From the NCBI GenBank assembly GCA_011390085.1, contig JAABTB010000150.1, positions 1 through 6,157 on the forward strand: a DNA stretch of 6,157 nt, read 5' to 3'. The notes under the pieces are model-generated. The model did not search any database. It was not told where the DNA came from and saw only the letters and a list, made by a program, of their open reading frames with translations. Source of the DNA: Desulfobacula sp. (GTDB lineage: Bacteria > Desulfobacterota > Desulfobacteria > Desulfobacterales > Desulfobacteraceae). Below are positions 1 to 5,540 of this stretch, piece after piece. The position numbers and the translations under genes are program-made. Within the stretch, counting starts at the first letter, position 1; every line of letters starts with the position of its first letter.

Positions 1-1
1 G

Positions 2-1747
2 GTCGGCCTTGCCCAGGTCGTGTTTTCAGGCATCAATACCTATTCCTTTAAGACCTATTACCTTGAGATCAACCGGCAGAAAGCCGGCCGCCTGATCCAT
101 CTTCTGAAGGAGGATATCGAATTCCTTCTGAACAAGAATATCCGGATCCACAAACTGGTCAGGATCGATGCGGAATTGAACAAGATCATCACCGGTTCTC
201 CGGAACTCCGGGAAATCGCCATCCTGGATGCGGACGGGACGCCCCTGTACAGGGCCGTAAGCCCCGAGGCCGGGGACCCGGACGCCGGAAACCCAGGCGG
301 CGGGGCCGGGCTCAGGGGGGAAGACCCGTATACCATCCGGGTTGAATTAATGAAGGAAGGCCGCATTGAAGGTTATATCTCCACCCAAATTTTAAAAAAG
401 GCCTTATTTAAGAAACTCCTGGAAATCGGCCTGGATTCGGCCACCATTATCGTCATCTCCATCCTGTTTTTCGGGGAACTGCTGGCCCTGGCCTTCCAGT
501 TTATTCATCGGAGAAGGGCCGCTTCTCCGGCAAGGAGAATCCATTATAAGAGCATCCGGCCCATTGCCTTTTTGTTTCTGTTTTGCATTGATATATCCAT
601 TTCATTTCTTCCCCTGCATATGGAAGTCCTTTATGAACCGGTTTTCGGATTTTCCAAGGCCATGGTCATGGGGCTGCCCATCTCCATGGAAATGTTTGCT
701 TCGGGCCTTGCCATTCTATCGGCCGGGGTATGGATGGACCGGAGGGGATGGTATGAACCGTTTTTCTGGGGGCTTGTGCTCTCCTTTCTCGGCTTGCTGT
801 ATTCCTGGGCCGCCCCCAACGCCCTTCAGTTCATCCTGTCCAGGGGGATTGTGGGCGCGGGATACGGCTTATCCCTCATGGCCGTCCAGGGGTTTGTCAT
901 TGTCCACAGCGATGAAAAAAACCAGGCCCAGGGTCTGGCCCAGCTTTTTGCCGGTGTCTATGCCGGAAGCATCTGCGGCGCCGCCATGGGAGCCATGCTG
1001 GCGGAAAGAATCGGGTACCGGACTGTGTTCCTCATTGCCGCCGCCATCCTTGTTCTTTTGATCCTGGGCATCCTGGTCCTCATGGAAGCTTCCTTTAAGC
1101 GGCAAAAGCCCATGGCTGGGTCCCATGACGGGCCCGCCGGGATGAAGCAGATCCGGGCGTTTTTTTTCAACCGGAGCATCCTCGGGCTCCTGCTCTTTGG
1201 GATCATTCCCAGCGCCACGGCCGTGGTGGGATTTGTGAATTATTTTTTTCCGGTTTACCTGGACCGGATCGGCACGTCCCAGTCCAATATCGGCCGGGTA
1301 TATATGGTGTTCGGCCTCTGCCTCATCTATATCGCCCCCTTCGTCGGCAGGATCATGGATGCCTCGGGCAGCAAGAAAAAATACCTGGTCATGGGCGGGG
1401 CCCTGGGCAGCCTTGCCCTTATCCTCTATTATTTTTTCGGCGGCCTTGCCGTTACCGCCGGGGCCATCTTTTTGTTAGGCCTTTCCATGTGTTTTGACGC
1501 TTCCCGGCCCTATGCCCTGACCTTCAGGGAAACCCGGAACCTCGGCATTGGAAAATCCCTGAGTATTTTTACCTCCTTTGAGAAAATCGGCCAGATCATC
1601 GGACCTATTCTCTTCGGGGTCCTGTTCATGGCAAAGGACCTTCCCCTGGCCCTGGCCTATTTTGGGATCGGCTACCTGGCCCTGACCCTGGCGTTTTTCC
1701 TCACGGCCCGTAAGGATGGCGGCCCGTCTTCCCCGGATAGCCCATGA
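2..1747 (+). CDS. MFS transporter with N-terminal extracytoplasmic sensor-like domain (5'-partial)
   Basis: The frame is open to the left edge, and the GTG at 20 is not a convincing start: it has no Shine-Dalgarno and sits in what looks like the end of a transmembrane helix (VGLAQVVFSG). The gene therefore starts outside the window. Counting from that GTG, residues 10-125 are hydrophilic and resemble a Cache-like periplasmic domain, with the strand REIAILDADGTPLYRA (64-79). A Gly/Pro-rich stretch follows at 82-101, then a membrane helix at about 140-162 (IIVISILFFGELLALAF) and a basic HRRR stop. From about 178 a complete MFS fold follows, with roughly twelve hydrophobic segments. It has motif A at the loop after TM2 (GVWMDRRG, 236-243), a motif B-like SRGIVGAGYG (274-283) in TM4, a charged central loop (357-380), and a degenerate motif A repeat GRIMDASGSKKK in the second half. 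It is an inner-membrane secondary transporter with unknown substrate. Asp191 lies in TM1 and may matter for transport. The fused sensor suggests ligand-gated transport or a transporter-like receptor. The downstream gene overlaps it by four bases, so the two are cotranscribed. Confidence 0.88.
   Translation, partial: VGLAQVVFSGINTYSFKTYYLEINRQKAGRLIHLLKEDIEFLLNKNIRIHKLVRIDAELNKIITGSPELREIAILDADGTPLYRAVSPEAGDPDAGNPGGGAGLRGEDPYTIRVELMKEGRIEGYISTQILKKALFKKLLEIGLDSATIIVISILFFGELLALAFQFIHRRRAASPARRIHYKSIRPIAFLFLFCIDISISFLPLHMEVLYEPVFGFSKAMVMGLPISMEMFASGLAILSAGVWMDRRGWYEPFFWGLVLSFLGLLYSWAAPNALQFILSRGIVGAGYGLSLMAVQGFVIVHSDEKNQAQGLAQLFAGVYAGSICGAAMGAMLAERIGYRTVFLIAAAILVLLILGILVLMEASFKRQKPMAGSHDGPAGMKQIRAFFFNRSILGLLLFGIIPSATAVVGFVNYFFPVYLDRIGTSQSNIGRVYMVFGLCLIYIAPFVGRIMDASGSKKKYLVMGGALGSLALILYYFFGGLAVTAGAIFLLGLSMCFDASRPYALTFRETRNLGIGKSLSIFTSFEKIGQIIGPILFGVLFMAKDLPLALAYFGIGYLALTLAFFLTARKDGGPSSPDSP
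1744..1747 (+). other. ATGA stop/start overlap (translational coupling)
   Basis: The TGA stop of the MFS gene (1745-1747) overlaps the ATG of the next gene (1744-1746). No strong Shine-Dalgarno precedes it, so re-initiation by ribosomes ending the transporter is the likely way the second gene is translated. That ties the expression of the two proteins together. Confidence 0.8.
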
Positions 1748-3213
1748 CCCCGGAAGCCTTATTGAATCTTGCCTGCAAGGGCCTGCCAAAGGTCGGCCGG
1801 ATAATCGGGCAGTACGGGGATCTGTGCCTGCCCGACTATCTTGAAACCCTTATTCCTGACGCCGGAACCCCTTCCTATCAGCCGAGAAAGGATTTGCTGG
1901 AGGTGGTGCGCCGGTACGTTGAACCCTTGCTGGGGCTTGATGCTGCAAAGGCGGCAGTGCAGGACCTGGAGGCCCGTCCCGTGGTCCTGACGGCATCCCA
2001 TTTCGGGGTGGAATATTTTCCCCAGACCTTTCAGGGCCGGCTCATCTTCGCTCTCTCGGCCCTGAAAAAGCAGATCCCCGCCTTCCTGACCTTTGCCTGC
2101 GGAAATATTCCCCTGAACAATGCCGTCTATCCCAGGGGTCCTTTGATTTACCAGGGCAGGCCCGAAAACATGGACCATCTGCCCGTGCGGCTGCCTGTTT
2201 TTCCGGAACGACTCAAAAGAAGCATTGTCAGTGCAACCCCTGCCTTTGACCGGGATATGGTGGACCGGGCCGGGGCAAGATTCAGCCGGATGGCCCAAGA
2301 GCAACATATCCCGCCCGGGGTTTACGATGCCCTGCATCATATCCTTGAAGACATGTATGGGAATCCGACGGTTCTGGGGCTGTCTTCCTATTCAGACCAG
2401 TCCGTTGTCGTAAACTATCTGATCTGGAAGCGGATTTTCAAAGGCATGGACAGTGCCCCGGATTCAATCTGTCTGGAGTTTGAACGCATTGCAGGCCGGC
2501 TTCTGGAAATGGATCTGTTGAATCCCCAAAGCCTGGCCGGGCTCATCCTGTTTGACCCTGACCTGAGGGAGGGGGTGCTGGCGGAGCTGTCTTCAACCTG
2601 GGGGCCGGTTTTTTTCTGGGGAATTGATGATGGGGGCCGGAAATTCTCCCTGAACCTGGAGGCAAGGGGTTCCGGGGCCCCGTCCTTTTCCGGCCTGGAT
2701 GACAAGGGCCGGTGCCGGGAATGGCCCTGTACTCCCGAAGCCTTGCAGGCCGGGATATCTCAAGGCCGTCTCCTTCCCTCCCTGTTTTTGTGCTTTGCCG
2801 TTCTCTTGTTTGCCCGGGGGGTGACCTGTATCGGCGGGTATCTCCAGGGGGAATACCTTCCGGCCATGCAAAAGGCCCTGGTCCGGGCCCTGGAAAAGAT
2901 CCGGAAATATGAGGCCTTGGCCGGTTTCGTGGCCCGGGCCCGGACCGATGCCTATGTGGACGGCATGCTGGCGGTCATGACCAGGGTGGGGGATCATCTG
3001 GTGCCGGCCGGGCCTGTTGAACTGATGGCCGGCGGAATGACCCTGGCCGATATGGATCACCTGTCCCGGCTCACGGTGCGGGAAGCTCACCTGGCCGACC
3101 TCTTCGAGACCCTTCAGGATGCCGTCCCGGCCGAGACCCTTCCCCACGGATGGAAACGGCAATGGGCCAAGGATACCTTCCAATCCTTGAAAGATAAGGT
3201 GGTGATGAAATAA
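1744..3213 (+). CDS. Uncharacterised 489-residue protein coupled to the MFS gene
   Basis: I do not recognise this family. The ATG overlaps the stop of the MFS gene as ATGA, which supports this start and suggests translational coupling; only a weak GGAT lies upstream. There is no signal peptide, so a cytoplasmic location is likely. The most motif-like stretch is residues 82-134. It contains LTASHFGVEYFPQTFQG (82-98), with His86, Glu90 and Gln94, followed by FACGNIPLNNAVYPRGPL (117-134). It reads like an enzyme active-site region, with Gly, Asn, Pro and Arg at turn positions. A second patch at 344-375 has a hydrophobic run (LPSLFLCFAVLLFARG) followed by CIGGYLQGEYLPAM. Because it contains Arg358 and several glycines, I read it as a buried core rather than a true membrane helix, though a single-pass anchor cannot be excluded. 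The middle (225-330) and the C-terminus (375-489) are mainly helical in character. The partnership with a transporter, and a racemase on the facing strand, suggest a role in metabolism of the transported compound, but this is inference only. Codon use is GC-rich, like the MFS gene. Confidence 0.85.
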   Translation: MTPEALLNLACKGLPKVGRIIGQYGDLCLPDYLETLIPDAGTPSYQPRKDLLEVVRRYVEPLLGLDAAKAAVQDLEARPVVLTASHFGVEYFPQTFQGRLIFALSALKKQIPAFLTFACGNIPLNNAVYPRGPLIYQGRPENMDHLPVRLPVFPERLKRSIVSATPAFDRDMVDRAGARFSRMAQEQHIPPGVYDALHHILEDMYGNPTVLGLSSYSDQSVVVNYLIWKRIFKGMDSAPDSICLEFERIAGRLLEMDLLNPQSLAGLILFDPDLREGVLAELSSTWGPVFFWGIDDGGRKFSLNLEARGSGAPSFSGLDDKGRCREWPCTPEALQAGISQGRLLPSLFLCFAVLLFARGVTCIGGYLQGEYLPAMQKALVRALEKIRKYEALAGFVARARTDAYVDGMLAVMTRVGDHLVPAGPVELMAGGMTLADMDHLSRLTVREAHLADLFETLQDAVPAETLPHGWKRQWAKDTFQSLKDKVVMK

Positions 3214-3220
3214 GATCCGT
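3214..3220. other. Seven-base convergent junction without terminator
   Basis: The TAA of the + strand unknown gene (3211-3213) and the TAG of the - strand binding-protein gene (3221-3223) are separated by only seven bases. I see no GC-rich hairpin followed by a T run on either strand at this point. Transcripts from both sides must therefore run into the opposing gene before ending, or stop by a factor-dependent route. Confidence 0.75.
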
Positions 3221-4384
3221 CTATTTTCTGGCCGGTTTTATTTCCGTATAGATTTCATCGGCTGATCCCAACACATCCACGGGCGGGTCATATTGAATCA
3301 ATTCGGCGGTCTTGAGGTTGATGGCTATTTTGGGCGGTTCTTCAAACAATTGATCCAGTTGTCCGGGTTTGGCGCCGTTGAATATTTTGGCCATGGCTTC
3401 TGCAAAAAAATGGCCCACATATTTCCAACTGGCCTGGGAGATGCTCATTAAAAACCCGGCTTTTACCTCATCGGAACTGGCCTGGGCAAAGGTGGGGATC
3501 TGGGCCGCAGTGACAATCTTCACCAGTTCGGGAATGCTGTTGGGGTTGACCCCGTTCTGGGCTGTGACATAAATGGCATCCACTTTTTGGCTCAGGTCGC
3601 GGAAACATTTTTTCACACTTTCTTCAGCCAGCTTCACATCCGGAATTTCATCCTGGGTATAACAACGGACCACTTCAAACCCGAATTGTTTGGATAATTT
3701 TTCAATATCATGAATGGCTGCGTAAGCCCTGCCTGCATTTGTGTCGGCATAGGCCACCCCTAATTTTTTAAATCCGATGATGTCATGAAACACCCGGATC
3801 TGCCGTTCATACCGGAAGGGGTCCACCTGGGCCATGACATGATCAAACCCGGAATCCTCCCGGCTTTTTACGATTCCGGCGCCAATGGGGTCCGAGGAAG
3901 AGATCACAAGGGTGGGGGTGCTGTGGCGGTTGTTGGCCAGGCCCTGACCGGCCGTGGTGCCCGCGGCGATCATCAGGTGGATGTCCTTTTTCGTGTTCAG
4001 GCGGGAAAGGATGGCTTCAACGGTTTCCCTGGTCCGGGCATCATCCCAGTTGGCGCTGTAATGGCCGTCCTCAGCAAATTCGATATAATCGCTTTTGATG
4101 TTTTTTCCCAGCCATTTCCAGAGGTCTTTGGTCTGCTCTCCCTTTTGTTCCGGGATATCCATGGGGCCTATCCAGCCCAGGACCATTAATTCTTTTACGG
4201 TGGCGATAAAAACCTGCTGGTAATCAAGATATTCTCCGCCTTCATAATAGCCGACCCGCCATTTTTTCTCATGGTTTGTTTTCGGCGTGACGCTGAAATT
4301 ACCCTTATCTTGCGCCGTTGCCGGCCAGACACAGATACATGCAAACCAGAAAGCCATGATCCAGATCTTAAAAATGAATTTCAT
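3221..4384 (-). CDS. ABC transporter substrate-binding protein, DUF534/ABC_sub_bind (TrpX-like) family
   Basis: This is a 387-residue exported solute-binding protein. Residues 1-24 form a Sec signal peptide: Lys at 2 and 6, a hydrophobic core IWIMAFWFACICVW, and a likely signal peptidase I site after ATA (22-24), before QDKG. Cys16 and Cys18 lie inside the core without a proper lipobox, so a free periplasmic protein is more likely than a lipoprotein. The mature part shows the two-lobe ABC_sub_bind pattern: KWRVGYYEGGEYLDYQQVF (41-59) as first strand and helix, IAAGTTAGQGL (139-149), TPTLVISSSDPIGAGIVKS (156-174, the family's typical DP..AGIV block), FKKLGVAYADTNAGRAY (205-221) opening lobe two, and VDAIYVTAQNGVN (268-280). 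The C-terminal INLKTAELIQYDPPVDVL (354-371) and ADEIY are also typical. Some family members bind aromatic amino acids, but the ligand here cannot be read from sequence. A clear AAGGGG Shine-Dalgarno precedes the ATG. No permease or ATPase gene is in the window, and the gene is last in a probable operon after the racemase and phosphatase. It could therefore feed a receptor rather than a transporter (inference). Confidence 0.9.
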   Translation of the reverse strand: MKFIFKIWIMAFWFACICVWPATAQDKGNFSVTPKTNHEKKWRVGYYEGGEYLDYQQVFIATVKELMVLGWIGPMDIPEQKGEQTKDLWKWLGKNIKSDYIEFAEDGHYSANWDDARTRETVEAILSRLNTKKDIHLMIAAGTTAGQGLANNRHSTPTLVISSSDPIGAGIVKSREDSGFDHVMAQVDPFRYERQIRVFHDIIGFKKLGVAYADTNAGRAYAAIHDIEKLSKQFGFEVVRCYTQDEIPDVKLAEESVKKCFRDLSQKVDAIYVTAQNGVNPNSIPELVKIVTAAQIPTFAQASSDEVKAGFLMSISQASWKYVGHFFAEAMAKIFNGAKPGQLDQLFEEPPKIAINLKTAELIQYDPPVDVLGSADEIYTEIKPARK

Positions 4385-4388
4385 TGTT

Positions 4389-4395
4389 TCCCCTT
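4389..4395 (-). promoter_or_regulatory. Ribosome binding site of the substrate-binding protein gene
   Basis: On the - strand the sequence reads AAAGGGGAAACA before the ATG at 4384-4382, with the GGGG five bases from the start. It is the strongest Shine-Dalgarno in the window and fixes this start, which also puts the signal peptide in the right place. It may give the binding protein higher output than the racemase gene before it. Confidence 0.7.
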
Positions 4396-4428
4396 TCCCA
4401 ATTTACAGCCGCATCCTTTAACGGACCT

Positions 4429-5496
4429 TCAGTATTGATAAACAATATCTGTAAACGGACTCATAAAGGACTGGAGCATGCTGATATAGTTCATTTTAAA
4501 CTCGACAAAATCACCGGGTTTTAAAACCGTTTGGCTGTCCGTATAATCAATGACGGTATAATTGCTGTTGACGCAGACAATGCCGACCCCCCGATCCAGA
4601 GGACAGAGCCCCAGGGGATAGGTATCGGAAATGCCGAAATTCAGGATGGCTCTTTTTCTTTTTCCCTTAAACGCAATCACGGGGCTGAACCCCAGGGCAT
4701 CCACCCCTGAATGCGAGCAAAGACCGACATTTTTTTCCTGGGTTTCCAGGACATCTCCTTTGAATATCAGAACATCATCATGCAGATGTTCATGTTTATA
4801 GCAAAGGGCCGGGATATTCCCGAGAAAAATGGCTTCGCCCAGCCTGATCTGGTTGATCCTGTCCGGCAGGCGATGGGATTTAAGCCATTCAAGGAACACA
4901 GACCCACCCACGGATACGGTTTCAACTGCAATGCCCAGCCGGGTTTCGATCTCAAGGGCCAGGTCCTGCAAGATCCGGACATTTTCTTTATTGGGCACCA
5001 TTCCGGCGCAGCATCCCAGGTTTGTCCCGATGCCGGAAAAACCGAGCCTTCGATCCTTGATGTCATGAATTTTTCTGACGGTATCCACAACATTCTCCGG
5101 CAGCACCCCTTCCCGCAGGTCGCCGGTATCCACCATCAGGATAATGTTGTGAGACCGGTTTTCAGCAATCAGTACCTCATTGATCCGTTGGATGACGGAT
5201 ATCTCGGAATTGAGGCTGGTGACGAAATACCGGACCATTCGAGGGACTTCATGAATAGAGGGCAGGGATATGAAAACCGGTTTCTGGGGCAGGATTTCAT
5301 CATGGGGGCCGGTCCTGGGGATACTGGAAAAACCAAAGGTCTCTATGCCGTTTTCCCTCATGGTCCGGATGATGGCGGAATCCGGCCGCGGCCCTTTTAA
5401 TATGCCCGTAATGTCAAGGCCTGCGTCTTTGCAGGAGCGGACCAGGAAGCGGATATTATGGGCCAGTTTTTTTATGTCTACCGTCAGTTGAGCCAT
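4429..5496 (-). CDS. PLP-dependent amino-acid racemase, fold type III (ornithine racemase-like)
   Basis: This is a 355-residue cytoplasmic enzyme of the alanine racemase N-terminal-domain family, close in layout and length to ornithine racemase (Orr; L-/D-ornithine interconversion). The start LTVDIKKLAHNIRFLV (4-19) is the typical first strand and helix. Lys34 in ITGILKG (29-35) aligns by position with the PLP-binding lysine of Orr (GVTK-type). Other family blocks are SLNSE (94-98), the distinctive MVDTGDLREGVLPE (121-134), GIGTNLGCCAGMVP (155-168), SVGGSVFLEWL (195-205, phosphate-binding region), INQIRLGEAIFLG (214-226), GVDALG (264-269), RKRAIL (280-285) and the C-terminal VEFKMNYISMLQSFMSP (331-347). 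Residues after the lysine (GPRPDS) and the GGS in place of the usual GGN differ from textbook Orr as I remember it, so substrate preference may differ. The ATG start matches the family N-terminus, although its Shine-Dalgarno is poor. The gene lies 41 bases after the phosphatase gene and 44 before the binding-protein gene. It most likely racemises a basic or related amino acid; the exact substrate is unknown. Confidence 0.88.
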   Translation of the reverse strand: MAQLTVDIKKLAHNIRFLVRSCKDAGLDITGILKGPRPDSAIIRTMRENGIETFGFSSIPRTGPHDEILPQKPVFISLPSIHEVPRMVRYFVTSLNSEISVIQRINEVLIAENRSHNIILMVDTGDLREGVLPENVVDTVRKIHDIKDRRLGFSGIGTNLGCCAGMVPNKENVRILQDLALEIETRLGIAVETVSVGGSVFLEWLKSHRLPDRINQIRLGEAIFLGNIPALCYKHEHLHDDVLIFKGDVLETQEKNVGLCSHSGVDALGFSPVIAFKGKRKRAILNFGISDTYPLGLCPLDRGVGIVCVNSNYTVIDYTDSQTVLKPGDFVEFKMNYISMLQSFMSPFTDIVYQY

Positions 5497-5528
5497 GCCT
5501 GTCTTTTTATACCATCCAGTAAAATAAA

Positions 5529-5540
5529 TAAACCGGTTTA
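5529..5540. repeat. 12-base perfect palindrome at the phosphatase stop codon
   Basis: TAAACCGGTTTA is its own reverse complement and includes the TAA stop of the phosphatase gene on the - strand. It is followed on that strand by a T-rich run (TTTATTTT). A hairpin with a CCGG loop would have only four A-T pairs, so it is too weak for an intrinsic terminator. It could be a small protein-binding site or chance. Confidence 0.35.

Noticed and set aside
20..22. GTG as the start codon of the MFS gene
   Set aside because: The frame continues to the window edge with a hydrophobic run before the GTG, and no Shine-Dalgarno is seen. The real start is upstream.
1759..2340. 193-residue open frame on the - strand
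   Set aside because: Antisense shadow of the unknown gene, with no motif, no ribosome site and shadow-like composition.
2593..3183. 196-residue open frame on the - strand opposite the unknown gene
   Set aside because: Its product is rich in Gly, Pro, His and Gln, typical of the antisense of GC-rich coding DNA, and it overlaps the gene fixed by the ATGA coupling.
4328..4345. Lipobox cysteine in the binding-protein signal peptide
   Set aside because: Cys16 and Cys18 are preceded by WFA and ACI rather than an L-A/S-G/A-C pattern, and a clear ATA signal peptidase I site follows.
4711..5400. 229-residue open frame on the + strand opposite the racemase
   Set aside because: It lies wholly inside the well-supported racemase gene on the other strand, has no Shine-Dalgarno, and its product shows no recognisable domain.
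5497..5537. Promoter (TATAAA) directly before the racemase
   Set aside because: The TATAAA is so near the ATG that a transcript would have almost no leader, and no convincing -35 box is found at the right spacing.
5529..5540. Intrinsic terminator after the phosphatase gene
   Set aside because: The palindrome allows only about four A-T pairs once a loop is formed, so it is too unstable, and the next gene follows within 41 bases on the same strand.
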